DNA of 64,000 bases from NCBI GenBank assembly GCA_034509735.1, contig JACGWO010000002.1:40727855-40791854 (forward strand), in the 5' to 3' direction. Below, in pieces: positions 11,937 through 25,440 of this stretch. The stretch is from Sesamum alatum. Its lineage: Eukaryota; Streptophyta; Magnoliopsida; Lamiales; Pedaliaceae. Position 1 is the stretch's first letter, and every line of letters starts with the position of its first letter. The translations under genes and the position numbers were made by a program. Below the pieces are notes generated by a model. The model searched no databases, was not told the origin of the DNA, and saw only the letters and a list, made by a program, of their open reading frames with translations.

Positions 11937-12455
11937 AGTTCTGGTTCGTAATTTGTGTTATTTGTCATTTCAGTTCTTTAAGTTTTTAAAGTAGCATTTT
12001 GATCTTATATTTTTTTAATTTTACAATTCGATCCTTTTTCTCATCAAAGTTCACAATCTCGCTGGAAAAATGCACGTGCATCTCACATGACTTTTTAAAA
12101 AATTAGGGCTACTGTTCCTATTGGTTCATTTTTGCCAACTTTTTGTCTTTTAACTTTTTAAAATAGTATTTTGGCCCTACATTTTTTTAATTTTTGCAAT
12201 CTTGTCTTTCCTTTTTTTTTTTTTTTGTCGGAGTTCACCCTTCTCGCTGTGAAGGTGAACTGGGACGAAAAAAAGAACTAAAATCGAAAAATTTAAAGGG
12301 ATGCGGGAGAAAAATATTATACTAAAAAGTTATATGAAAATGTAAAATAACCTAAGTTATAAGATCAAATATGTATTTGATCCCTGTTGCATGCTGATTC
12401 TACTGTGTTAAAATTCCCATCTGCATCTAAAGACACACACATAAACCTAAACATT
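11937..12455. other. Intergenic, repeat-like, no gene seen
   Basis: Contains 'tttttaatttt' and 'agttcacc' phrases typical of the foldback elements found elsewhere in this window, but no ends or duplications could be fixed. It includes the upstream region of the SPIRAL1-like gene. Confidence 0.4.
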
Positions 12456-12460
12456 TCATA

Positions 12461-12470
12461 GTATATATAT
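12461..12470 (+). promoter_or_regulatory. Probable TATA box of the SPIRAL1-like gene
   Basis: GTATATATAT about 150 bp before the ATG, followed by a pyrimidine-rich leader. Position and context fit a core promoter; not otherwise supported. Confidence 0.45.
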
Positions 12471-12520
12471 CTGATCACTCTACCCCTCTTCTCCATGCTC
12501 TTTGCTTCATCACAATATTA

Positions 12521-12536
12521 CTCTCTCTCTCTCTCC

Positions 12537-12574
<38 letters not shown>
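12521..12574 (+). repeat. (CT)n and (CA)n microsatellite in the 5' leader
   Basis: A CT run broken by CCCT is followed by a CA run ending just before 'gataaaaag'. CT-rich leaders are common in plant genes. This one is likely polymorphic. Confidence 0.8.
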
Positions 12575-12609
12575 GATAAAAAGTAGAAAAAGAAGCCCAG
12601 AGGAGAATA

Positions 12610-13045
12610 ATGAAAAAGAGGTGGAAGTTATGGAGGTGGACAGAGTTCTCTAGGCTACCTCTTTGGTTCTGATGACAATAAGCAGAAGAATAAAGAGGTG
12701 GCGCCGCCATCTCCTACAGCTTATATGCCGCCGTTTGGAATTGATACGGAGGACGACAATATCATCAAGCCGCCGGGAAATCCTTCCCCTTCTCAAGACA
12801 AACCAAAGGCAACCAACAACTACCATAGGATGCAGGGCCAGAATTCAGGCAACTTCATCACTGTACGTAATTAACAAGTACTAATACTGTTAATTAAATT
12901 CAGCTCAATTTTGATCTGCATTTATATGATCCCCTTTTTCAATCTTTAATTTGCACCGGTCGACCAGGGCCGTCCGTCGACCAAGGTTACATCTGCACCA
13001 GGCGGGGAGTCATCACTGGGATACCTGTTCCAAGATAAGTCTTGA
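12610..13045 (+). CDS. SP1L: SPIRAL1-like microtubule-associated protein
   Basis: Two exons, 12610-12862 and 12968-13045, joined in phase 0 at GT-AG borders, for about 109 residues. SPIRAL1 family proteins are small, cortical-microtubule-associated and needed for directional cell growth. The family hallmarks are both present: an N-terminal GGGQSSLGYLFG block and a C-terminal NSGNFIT|GRPSTKV plus APGGESSLGYLF block, with a variable Pro-rich middle (residues about 25-60). The closest family texture is SP1L5-like (RGGSYGGGQ start). The ATG at 12610 is followed by five A residues, which puts it one base out of frame with the rest; four A would give a continuous frame starting M-K-R-G-G. No other in-frame ATG lies upstream because a stop sits at 12611-12613. 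So this is either an A-run sequence error, a broken gene, or a start in an undetected upstream exon. Confidence 0.85.
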
Positions 13046-14953
13046 AATTCTACTTAGTTTACATGATATATATATATATATATATCAATGTATCTCAATT
13101 TTAGCAAGAACAAGGTTGTAAGGATCTCTGTATGTGAATGATCAGGGCAAGTATATATGCTTGTCCAGAATTCTGAATATGGGAAGGTTGTGTGGTTGTG
13201 TTGTGGTAATTTATGTTAGGGTTGGGTCATGTAATGATTTGTTATTGCACAGGTACATATATGGGAGATGATGAGCTCCTGAGGGTTTGTTTTAGTTGTC
13301 AAATGTGGTAAAGTTAAAGTATCCAGTATTGTCATAATATAATGTTCCATATTTGGCAAGTACATGTAATCTTTTCTCATTTTGTCGATTGCGTGTGGAA
13401 ATTAATATACCAACTGTTGATTGGTTTCTTTTTTTAATTGTACACCAGTTACACGATAAAAGTATTACACTTGTTATATAATTAATTCAGATTTGACCAA
13501 ATTCGATCCGGATTAAAATTTTCCTATTTTTGATCTTTCTGTGAATGAGACATTAATGGTTCCATTTCGTTTCAAAAAGTAAGAAGCGTGAAAATTACAA
13601 AGTTATTATAGGAGGCAGCAATTCTGGTCCTTTCTAATTTTTGAACTTGTAATTTACGACTATAATTAAAACAGTCAGCACATTTAGTTCAAATGTCGAT
13701 AGAAATGTTGATTCGTCAAAAAGTAGCTTGGCACAAGACTCTTCTAATTCATTCGGAAGTTTTTAATTTTCCAATATGTATTTTTGCTGATGTGATATTT
13801 TCACCCTAGTAATATTTTGGATTAAATGTGCCACCCTTATAGTTATAGGACATAAATTATTATTTCTTTTACTTGCGTTTCTTATGCCACGTCAATGAAG
13901 CGACCGAAAAAAAATTAAAAATTCTCAAATTAACTAAGTAACGTGCATGGTATTTGATAATTCCCAATCAATTCAACTTTTTCGGCAAGATTTGAAATTA
14001 AATGTACACTTTTTTTTTAATTATGTTCCTCAATTATAATTTTCAAATCGGATAGGCCTAATAGTGTCACCACCTTATGATTAATGGACTAAAATTTTAT
14101 TTTTCCCTTTCAAAAGGTAAGAGGCATGAAAACTACAAATTTATCTTGAATAAAACAACATAAAATAGTAAAGTACCATTATGGAAAGTAAATAAAGTGA
14201 ATCTGAAATTAGGATGACAAACAATAAAATATATTCGCAAAAAATGCTTTATAACTTTGTTTCACATTGACTTTTTAATTGATTGAGAAATAATTGTTTT
14301 AGCACTTCAACATGATAGGAATCTTGTCCAGAATAAGCATCTAAGTTAAGTTTAAAAAAGTAATAAAAATCAAATTTAAACTCTTATCAAATATAGTAGA
14401 TACACTTATTTAGGAATTTTGATCGAGGTCGAGGTGGATGTGCTATGTCTTTTAAGATGGTTTGACCTTCTAGTAATTTTCGAACTGGACGAGTGATCAA
14501 GTAGGCCTGCAATTCATATCATTAGGCTTGTTGGGTAACCTTCAATTAAAATTCTTTGATATTTAAGTCAAGTTTGGATTATAAGATAGTCGAGATCGCA
14601 AAATTAGCAAAACATCACAATAATAAAAGCATACCTTTTGAATGGAGGACAACAAATATTATGAACCAAACGAGTCCATGTATTAGATCTGGAGCCCTTA
14701 AATGGAGAGAGTATTAACTGCTATCATTTCGGGTTGGTGGGTCGGTCGGGTCGTACCCAACCTGAGTAAAAAACACGCAGATCTCCCTCCTATTTGATAA
14801 TTTGGCCCTTTTGTAGGGACAAATGGATTTTTTTTGGAAAATTTTCCCAAATAACCCCCATCAAATTTGCTCCAAAATTATTTTCTAATGCTTTTTGTTT
14901 TTAAGTTCTCATTTCAATCTATATCATATACGTATTCCCCAATTCCTTGTAGG
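13046..14953. other. Intergenic, no gene seen; short direct repeats
   Basis: It holds the 3' region of the SPIRAL1-like gene and AT-rich sequence. A roughly 36-bp imperfect direct repeat (tttcaaaaagtaagaagcgt near 13570, ctttcaaaaggtaagaggca near 14106) brackets about 535 bp of element-like sequence. A GGGTTGG/GGGTCGG-rich stretch near 14730-14765 resembles hAT-type ends. Confidence 0.4.
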
Positions 14954-14956
14954 AGC

Positions 14957-15264
14957 CACTACCAAAAAAACACTAATTATTTCTACAATGTAAATAACTA
15001 CGACTTAAAAATCACAATAAATTAATACTATTTACCCGATCAAATAAAATTAATGCAAAATTTTAAGTTAATTTGGACCAGGTTAATCAATATTTTTTAT
15101 GGTTTACCTATGGCCAAAATATTTGTCAATTTTTAGCTATAACAACTATTTTGATCTCACTTACAGAAATATCACCTAATAGTTGTTACGCAATCGTGGT
15201 TAATTAATATCTACCCATAATTTTTTATTTTTAACCATAATTAAAAGTCATATTTCGTCTAGTG
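14957..15264. mobile_element. CACTA-type MITE, 308 bp
   Basis: Begins CACTACCAAAAAAA and ends CGTCTAGTG, so the termini are CACTA/TAGTG. The flanking trinucleotide AGC is duplicated (14954-14956 and 15265-15267), the 3-bp duplication made by CACTA (En/Spm) transposases. No coding sequence. A related interior, inverted, is seen at about 27270-27430. Confidence 0.8.
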
Positions 15265-15267
15265 AGC

Positions 15268-15914
15268 GAATTAATTTGTTAACCGCGCGTGTCCAATCGG
15301 TTGAAATACAACTTGCGTGTAGCGGTTATTTATTACTTTTCTTTGGAAATAAAAGCAATCATTAAATAATTCAATATATTAAAATTGATAAAAAATACAT
15401 TAATAAATTCGAATATCCATTGAAACCTAACTAATACACAATAAATTTTAAAACTATTACAAAAGAATAATAATACCATATCTATGATATTCAAACTCAA
15501 CCTCTTCGACCGTTGAAGATATTTAGAGCCTTAGGTGGGGGATATATTTGGTTGGGTCATAGCATTAGGGAAATGATACCGAGTATTTCGGTCCATGATG
15601 GATTTCAAAAGTCGTCCCATGCTTAAAATGTCTCACTATTAACACATTTCGTTTACGATGTATGCACGCATTCCACATCAATTGTTGACGATAAACTTGA
15701 ATAGTTTATAAACCCTAAGACCTAGTTCATCTCCCTATCGTGCCCCTTTTTAGGACAAAAAACAAGGAAATCATATAAAGCAAAGGCGAACGATACATCG
15801 AGCAATAAGGCATCAGTTGAGTCGCAAATTGGGTAAGAAAAATAAAAGAATTATATTATTTGTTCGATTGTTAAAATGTGTGATACATAAATCATAAGCA
15901 ATACATAACTATAA
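15268..15914. other. Intergenic, nothing recognised
   Basis: AT-rich with no long frame. It lies between the CACTA MITE and the satellite array. Confidence 0.5.
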
Positions 15915-18900
15915 GGTTAAATCCATTTTATCCCCGTGATATGAAAAATATTCAAAAAAAACCCTATAAAAAATGTCAAGTTACCTCCACGTGGTTTCAA
16001 AAATGAATCAAAAAAGCCCTTTCACGCAAGAGGTGTATTACATGTGTATTTTCCTCTATTTTTTTTACCTTTTTAGTTGTAAAATAATATTTATGCCCTT
16101 ATCTAAAAATCGTTAGATCTTGATCAATATAAATTGATGGTTCAAATTTCATCAATAAGATCTACGATCCAAAATGGCCCAAATTTCATCAACCCAATCA
16201 ATGGCCCAAGTTTCATATATTTTGATATATAATAAAATAATATAAATTTAAAATTATATAAAAAATAAAAATAGAAAAAAATACATGTAATCTCCTCCCA
16301 CATTTTCACAATCGAACAAATTAAATAATTCATTTTACCCCCGTGATATTAAAAAAATTCAAAAAACAAAACCTATAAAAAATGTCAATTTATTTCCCCG
16401 TGGCTTCAAAAATAAATCAAAAAGCCCTTTTCACGCGAGATGTGTATTACACGTGTATTTTCCTCTATTTTTTCACCTTTTTAGTTGTAAAATAATATTT
16501 ATGCCCTTACCTAAAAATTCTTAGATCTTGATCAATATAAATTAATGGTTCAGATTTCATCAATACGATCTACGATACAAAATGGCCCAAATTTCATCAA
16601 CCCAATCAAAGGCCCAAATTTCATATATTTTGGTATATAATAAAATAATATAAATTTAAAATCATATAAAAAAATAAAAATAGAAAAAAGAACATGTAAT
16701 CTCCTTCTTCCCACACTTTCAAAATCGAACAAATTATTTAATTCATTTTACCCTCGTGATATGAAAAATATTCAAAAAAAAAAAAAAAAAACCCTATAAA
16801 ATAATGTCAACTTACCTCCTTGTGGTTTCAAAATGAATCAAAAAAGTCCTTTAATGCGAGAAGGGTATTACACTTGTATTTTCCTCTATTTTTTTACCTT
16901 TTTAGTTGTAAAATGATTTTATGCCCTTATCTAAAAATCGATAGATCTTGATCAATATAAATTGATGGTTCAGATTTCATCAATAAGATCTACAATCCAA
17001 AATAACCCAAATTTCATCAACCCAATCAATGACCCAAATTTCATATATTTTGATAAATAACAAAATAATAAATTTAAAATCATATAAAAAATAAAAATAC
17101 AAAAAAAAAAACATATAATCTCCTTCTTCCCACATTTTCACAATCGAACAAATTATATAAAATCATTTTACCCCCGTGATATGAAAAATATTCAAAAAAA
17201 AAATCCTATAAAAAAATATCAATTTACCTCCATGTGGTTCAAAAAATAAATTAAAAAAGTCCTTTCACACGAGAGGTGTATTACACGTGCATTTTTCACT
17301 ATTTTTTTACCTTTTTAGTTGTAAAATGATATTTATGCCCTTATCCAAAAAACGTTAGATCTTGATCAATATAAATTAATGGTTCAGATTTCATCAATAA
17401 GATGTACGATCCAAAATGGCCCAAATTTCATCAACCCAATCAAAGGCCCAAATTTATTATATTTTTATATATAATAAAATAATATAAATTTAAAATCATA
17501 TAAAAAATAAAAATAGAAAAAAAAACATGTAATCTGCTTCTTCCCACACTTTCACAATGGAACAAATTATATAATTCATTTTATCCCCATGATATGAAAA
17601 ATATTAAAAAAAAAATCTATAAAATAATGTCAATTTACCTCTCTGTGGTTTAAAAATGAATCAAAAAAGCCCTTTCACGCGAGAGGTGTATTACAAGTGC
17701 ATTTTCCTCTATTTTCTTACCTTTTTAGTTGTAAAATGATATTTATTCCTTTATCTAAAGATCGTTAGATCTTGATCAATATAAATTAATGGTTCAGATT
17801 TCATCAATAAGATCAACAAACCAAAATGCCAAATTTCATATATTTTGATATATAATAGAATAATATAAATTTAAAATCATATAAAAAATAAAAAATAGAA
17901 AAAAAAATATATAATCTCCTTCTTCCCATATTTTCACAATCGAACAAATTATAAAATTCATTTTACCCCGTGATATGAAAAATATTCAAAAAAAAAAAAA
18001 CCCTATTAAAAATATCAATTTACCTTCATGTGGTTTCAAAAATGAATCAAAAAAGCCCTTTCACGCAAGAGGTGTATTACACGTGCATTTTTCTCTATTT
18101 TTTTTTACCTTTTTAGTTGTAAAATGATATTTATACCGTTATCTAAAAACCGTTAGATCTTGATAAGTATAAATTGATGGTTCAAATTTCATCAATAAGA
18201 TCTACGATCCAAAATGACCCAAATTTCATCAACCCAATCAAAGGCCCAAATTTCATATATTTTCATATATAATAAAATAATATAAATTTAAAATCACATA
18301 AAAAATAAAAATAGAAAAAAAAAACATGTAATCTCCTTCTTCCCACATTTTCACAATCGAACAAATAATATAATTCATTTTACCCCCTGATATGAAAAAT
18401 ATTAAAAAAAAAACCCTATAAAATAATGTCCATTTACCTCAATCAAAGAAGTCCTTTCACGCGAGAGGTGTATTACATGTGCATTTTCCTCTAATTTTTT
18501 TTTTTTTTTTTGTAAAATAATATTTATGGCCTTATCTAAAAACCATTAGATCTTGATCAATATAAATTGATGGTTCAGATTTCATCAATAAGATCTACAA
18601 TTCAAAATGACCCAAATTTCATCAACCCAATCAAAGGCCCAAATTTCATATATTTTCATATATAATAAAATAATATAAATTTAAAATCATATAAAAATTA
18701 AAAATAGAAAAAAAAACATGTAATCTCCTTCTTCCCACATTTTCACAATCGAACAAATTATATAATTCATTTTACCCCCGTGATATGAAAAATATTCAAA
18801 TAAAAAACCCTATAAAATAATGTCCATTTACCTGAATCAAAGAAGTCCTTTTACGCGAGAGGTGTATTACACGTGCATTTTCCTCTAATTTTTTACCTTT

Positions 18901-21900
18901 TTTTTTTGTAAAATGATATTTATGCCCTTATCTAAAAATCGTTAGATCTTGATCAATATAAATTGATGGTTTAGATTTTATCAATAAGATCTACAATCCA
19001 AAATGACTCAAATTTCATCAACCCAATCAATGGCCCAAATTTCATATATTTTGATAAATAACAAAATAATATAAATTTAAAATCATATAAAAAATAAAAA
19101 TACAAAAAAAAAACATATAATCTCCTTCATCCCACGTTTTCACAATCGAACAAATTATATAATTCATTTTACCCCGTGATATGAAAAATATTCAAAAATA
19201 CAATTTACGTGGTTTCAAAAATGAATCAAAAAAGGCCCTTAGACTCTAGATGCACGTGCATTTTCCTTTATTTTTTTACCTTTTTAATTGTAAAATAATA
19301 TTTATGTCCTTATCTAAAAACCGTTATATTTTGATCAATATAAATTGATGGTTCATATTTTTTCAATAAGAACTACGATCCAACATGGCCCAAATTTCAT
19401 CAATCAAATGCCCAAATTTCATATAGTTTGATATATAATAAAATAATACAAATTTAAAATCATATAAAAAATAAGAACAGAAAAAAAAAACATGTAATCT
19501 TCTTCTTCCCACACTTTCACTATCAAACAAATTATTTAATTCATTTTACCCCGTGATATGAAAAATATTCAAAAAAAAAATCCTATAAAATATTGTCAAC
19601 TTACCTTTCTGTGGTTTTAAAAATGAATCAAAAAAGCCCTTTAATACGAGAGGTGTATTACATGTGCATTTTCCTCTATTTTTTTACCTTTTTAGTTGTA
19701 AAATGATATTTATGCCCTTATCTAAAAACCGATAGATCTTGATCAATATAAATTGATGTTTCAGATTTCATCACTAAAATCTACAATCCAAAATAACCCA
19801 AATTTCATCAACCCAATCAATGGCCCAAATTTCATATATTTTGATAAATAACAAAATAATATAAATTTAAAATCATATAAAAAATAAAAATACAAAAAAA
19901 AAAACATATAATCTCCTTCTTCCCACATTTTCACAATCGAACAAATTATATAAAATCATTTTACCCCCGTGATATGAAAAATATTCAAAAAAAAAATCCT
20001 ATAAAAAAATATCAATTTACCTCCATGTGGTTCAAAAAATGAATTAAAAAAGTCCTTTCACACGAGAGGTGTATTACACGTGCATTTTCCACTATTTTTT
20101 TACCTTTTTAGTTGTAAAACGATATTTACGCCCTTATCTAAAAAACGTTAGATCTTGATCAATATAAATTAATAGTTCAGATTTCATCAATAAGATGTAC
20201 GATCCAAAACGGCCCAAATTTCATCAACCCAATTAAAGGTCCAAATTTATTATATTTTTATATATAATAAAATATTATAAATTTAAAATCATATAAAAAA
20301 TAAAAGTAGAAAAAAAACCATGTAATATCCTTCTTCCCACACTTTCACAATGGAACAAATTATATAATTCATTTTACCTCGTAATATGAAAAATATTAAA
20401 AAAAAACCCTATAAAATAATGTCAATTTACCTCTCTGTGGTTCAAAAAATGAATCAGAAAAGCCCTTTCACGCATGAGGTGTATTACAAGTGCATTTTCC
20501 TATATTTTTTTACCTTTTTAGTTGTAAAATGATATTTATTCCTTTATCTAAAAATCGTTAGATCTTGATCAATATAAATTAATGGTTCAGATTTCATCAA
20601 TAAGATCAACAAACCAAAATGCCCAAATTCCATATATTTTGATATATAATAAAATAATATAAATTTAAAATCATATAAAAAATAAAAAAATAGAAAAAAA
20701 ATATATAATCTCCTTCATCCCATATTTTCACAATCGAACAAATTATAAAATTCATTTACCCCGTGATATGAAAAATATTCAAAAAAAAAACCCTATTAAA
20801 AATATCAATTTACCTCCATGTGGTTTCAAAAATGAACCAAAAAAGCCCTTGCACGCGAGAGGTGTATTACACGTGCATTTTTCTCTATTTTTTTACCTTT
20901 TTAGTTGTAAAATGATATTTATGCCGTTATTTAAAAATCGTTAGATCTTGATGAGTATAAATTGATGGTTTAGGTTCATCAATAAGATCAACAAACCAAA
21001 ATGGCCCAAATTTCATATATTTTGATATATAATAAAATAATATAAATTTAAAATCATATAAAAAATAAAAATATAAAATTCATTTTACCCCCGTGATACG
21101 AAAATATTCAAAGAAAAAAAACCTTATAAAAAATGTCAATTTACCTCCATGTGGTTTCAAAAATGAACCAAAAAAAAGCCTTTTCACACAAGAGCTGTAT
21201 TACACGTGCATTTTCCTCTATTTTTTTACCTTTTTAGTTGTAAAAAGATATTTATGCCCTTCTCTAAAAACCGTTAGATCTTGATCAATATAAATTAATG
21301 GTTCAAATTTCATCAATAAGATCTATGATCCAAATGACCCAAATTTCATCAACCCAATCAAAGGCCCAAATTTCATATATTTTCATATATAATAAAATAA
21401 TATAAATTTAAAATCATATAAAAAAATAAAAATGGAAAAAAAAATGTAATCTCCTTCTTCCCACACTTTCACAATCGAACAAATTATATAATTCATTTTA
21501 CCCCCGTGATATGAATAATATTAAAAAAATCCTATAAAATAACGTCAATTTACCTGAATCAAAGAAGCCCTTTCACGCGAGAGGTGTATTTCACGTGCAT
21601 TTTCCTCTATTTTTTTACCTTTTTAGTTATAAAATGATATTTATGCTCTTATCTAAAAACCGTTAGATCTTTATCAATATAAATTGATGGTTCAGATTTC
21701 ATCAATAAGATCTACAATCCAAAATGCCCCAAATTTCATCAACCCAATCAATGGCCAAAATTTCATATATTTTGATATATAATCAAATAATATAAATTTT
21801 AAAATCATATAGAAAAAACATATAATCTCCTTCCCACATTTTCACAATCGAACAAATTATATAATTTATTTTACCCCCGTGATATGAAAAATATTCCAAA

Positions 21901-24160
21901 AGAAAAACCCTATAAAAAAATGTCATTTGATGTGATTTCAAAAATGAATCAAAAAAGTCCTTTCACTCTAGAAGTGTATTACACGTGCATTTTTTTCTAT
22001 TTTTTTACCTTTTTAGTTGTAAAATGATATTTATGCCCTTATCTAAAAACCGTTATATCTTGATCAATATAAATTGATGGTTCAGATTTCATCAATAAGT
22101 TCTACGATCCAAAATGGCCCAAATTTCATATATTTTGATATATAATAAAATAATATAAATTTAAAATCATATAAAAAATAAAAATAGAAAAAGAAAACAT
22201 GTAATCTTCTTCTTCCCACACTTCCACAATCGAACAAATTATATAATTCATTTTACCCCCGTGATATGAAAAATATTCAAAAAAAAAACCCTATAAAGTA
22301 ATGTCAATTTACTTTTTCTGTGGTTTCAAAAATGAATCAAAAAAGCTCTTTCACGCTAGAGGTGTATTTCACTTGCAGTTTCCTCTATTTTTTTACCTTT
22401 TAGTTGTAAAATGATATTTATGCCCTTATCTAAAAACCATTAGATCTTGATCAATATAAATTAATAGTTCAGATTTCATCAATAAGATCAACAAACCAAA
22501 ATGGCCCAAATTTCATATACTTTGATATATAATAAAATAATATAAATTTAAAATCATATTAAAAATAAAAACGGAAAATTCATTTTACCCCCGTGATATG
22601 AAAAATATTCAAAGAAAAAAAACCTTATAAAATATGTCAATTTACCTCCATGTGGTTTCAAAAATGAACCAAAAAAAGCCTTTTCACACAAGAGGTGTAT
22701 TACACGTGCATTTTCCTCTACTTTTTTACCTTTTTAGTTGTAAAAAGATATTTATGCCCTTATCTAAAAACCGTTAGATTTTGATCAATATAAATTGATG
22801 GTTCAAATTTCATCAATAAGATCTACGATCCAAAATGACCCAAATTTCATCAACCCAATCAAAGGCCCAAATTTCATATATAATAAAATAATATAAATTT
22901 AAAATCATATAAAAAATAAAAATGAAAAAAAAAACATGTAATCTCCTTCTTCCCACACTTTCACAATCGAACAAATTATATAATTCATTTTACCCCGTGA
23001 TATGAATAATATTAAAAAAAATCCTATAAAATAATGTCAATTTATCCGAATCAAAAAAGCCCTTTTCACGCGAGAGGTGTATTTCACGGGCATTTTCCTT
23101 TATTTTTTTACCTTTTTAGTTGTAAAATGATATTTATGCCCTTATCTAAAAACCGATAGATCTTGATCAATATAAATTGATGGTTCAGATTTCATCAATA
23201 AGATCTACAATCCAAAATGCCCCAAATTTCATCAACCCAATCAATGGCCAAAATTTCATATATTTTGATATATAATCAAATAATATAAATTTTAAAATCA
23301 TATAAAAAAAACATATAATCTCCTTCCCACATTTTCACAATCGAACAAATTATATAATTCATTTTACCCCCGTGATATGAAAAATATTCCAAAAAAAAAA
23401 ATCCTATAAAAAAATGTCATTTGATGTGGTTTCAAAAATGAATCAAAAAAGCCCTTTCACTCTAGAGGTGTATTACACGTGCATTTTCCTCTATTTTTTT
23501 TTTTACCTTTTTAGTTGTAAAATAATATTTATGCCCTTATCTAAAAACAGTTATATCTTGATCAATATACATTGATGGTTCAGATTTCATCAATAAGTTC
23601 TACGATCCAAAATGGCCCAAATTTCATCAACCCAATCAAAAGCCCAAATTTCATATATTTTAATATATAATAAAATAATATAAATTTCAAATCATATAAA
23701 AAATAAAAATAGAAAAACAAAACATGTAATCTTCTTCTTCCCACACTTCCACAATCAAACAAATTATATAATTCATTTTACCCCCGTGATATGAAAAATA
23801 TTAAAAAAAAAACCCTATAAAATAATGTCAATTTACCTTTTCTGTGGTTTCAAAAATGAATCAAAAAAGCTCTTTCACGCTGGAGGGTGTATTACACTTG
23901 CATTTTCCTCTATTATTTTACCTTTTTAGTTGTAAAATGATATTTATGCTCTTATCTAAAAACCATTAGATCTTGATCAATATAAATTGATAGTTCAGAT
24001 TTCATCAATAAGATCTACGATCCAAAATGGCCCAAATTTTATCAACCCAGTCAAAGGCCCAAATTTCATATATTTTGATATATAGCAAAATAATATAAAT
24101 TTAAAATCATATAAAAAGTAAAAATAGAAAAAAAAATGTAATCTCCTTCTCCCCCCAACC
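15915..24160. repeat. Tandem satellite array, 21 monomers of about 330-420 bp
   Basis: The anchor word CCCCGTGATATGAAAAATATT (or a close variant) recurs 21 times, first near 15936 and last near 23786. Successive spacings are 407, 413, 420, 413, 381, 417, 393, 396, 377, 416, 412, 382, 330, 413, 373, 382, 332, 404, 375 and 414 bp. Other landmarks in order are CACGTG-like 'tattacacgtgcattttcc', 'cctttttagttgtaaaat', 'gatcttgatcaatataaatt', 'cccaaatttcatcaaccc' and 'cacaatcgaacaaatt'. Monomers are diverged but collinear. All short frames inside are by-products of the monomer. Internal organisation is described in the findings. Confidence 0.93.
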
Positions 24161-24169
24161 GACGGGTCA

Positions 24170-25440
24170 ACCCAAACCACACCGCAATTAGCGAACTAAG
24201 GGTGGGTTGGGTTGGTCTTGAGTTAGTAAAAAAAATCGCAATTTAGCAATCGAATTTGATTTTATACTTATGTGGACCATATAAACCGCAATGATCGCAA
24301 TAATTTAAAATAACTAGAATTCTCTATAAATATATATATATATATATATAAGTTTTGATAGTACATAAATTAATATTAAAGACAATAATAATAATTATGA
24401 TATTTTTTATTGGTATTGTATAATATATGTATAAATTAATACATATGTAAACGAAATCAACTATTCAACTAATTTTTTATTATTGATAATCTTCTATATT
24501 TTTTATACAAATAATAAATACAAAAATTGAAAATAGCTTACATCATCGTATTTTTGCAATATGGTTTTATATTCATCTTAATATCTTATTTTATTTTAAA
24601 TAATATCTTTTTAATATCTCACATCTTTACATTTTTTGTTATTGTCTTCCAACTAAACTATACAAAAAAAAAAAGAACAAAAGAACATAAGGTTATATAT
24701 TCCTACAAATAAATTAAGTTAGTATACACATATTTTTAGTACTTTAAATTTTATAAATAATTGATTAATGAAATAAACTAACATTAAATTTTATAAATAA
24801 TTGGAAATATAACTAACATTATATTTCCAATTTATATTGTTAGTCTTTATTTAATTTCTCAAATTATCTTTTTTCTTCCATTAAAAACTAAAAATCTTCT
24901 TTTATTATAAACTCATAAAATATTTTCTTCGCTTTCTTTGCAGTAAATTAGTATAATATGTATGTATGATATAACAATATATTATCATTGTATAATAATA
25001 TTATTATATAAATAGATACTATTTTTAATAATCAAACTTAAGAAATAAAAATTAGATAAGATAGGGAAACAAAGAGTCTTCAAAGTTCAACTCTTCAATG
25101 CCTTGTGGCTTTTATTTTATAAAATGTTATTTAAAACTTGAGAGAGAATCGTATAATAAATGTTATTAATTTATTTTGTATGTAAAATTTTATTTGTGAC
25201 TTTAAAATATGTATTTCGAAATTCCAAATTTTATGTATTTAGAATAGTTGAAGTTTACTTCTTTTTTTATTTTATTGTATAGGTGACCCGTCCCAAACCC
25301 AATTAGACCGCAAAGTGCGATTTTAATTATTGTCGGGCTGGATTTGAGCTAAACTGTTAAAAAACCACAAATATCGGGTTGGACCGAAAAATTACTTAAA
25401 TTGGTTCAACCCGCACCGCGTACACTCTTACCCAAGACTT
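24170..25440. mobile_element. Possible hAT-like remnant
   Basis: The right edge near 25395-25435 (caacccgcaccgcgtacact) and the left edge near 24168-24220 (gggtgggttgggttggtctt) are inverted in character and rich in GGGTTGG, as in many plant hAT ends. The AT-rich interior has no transposase. No target duplication was found, and the left end is cut by the satellite border. Confidence 0.35.

Noticed and set aside
12510..12884. Minus-strand and alternative plus-strand frames over the SPIRAL1-like gene
   Set aside because: They are shadows; the conserved family motifs lie in the other plus frame.
15915..24160. CRISPR-like direct repeats
   Set aside because: Units are over 300 bp and collinear throughout with no unique spacers; the genome is a plant nuclear one.
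16142..24180. Repeated 60-63 codon minus-strand frames with a common sequence (ending LIDEI)
   Set aside because: They recur once per satellite monomer and follow its period; they are by-products of the repeat, not a gene family.
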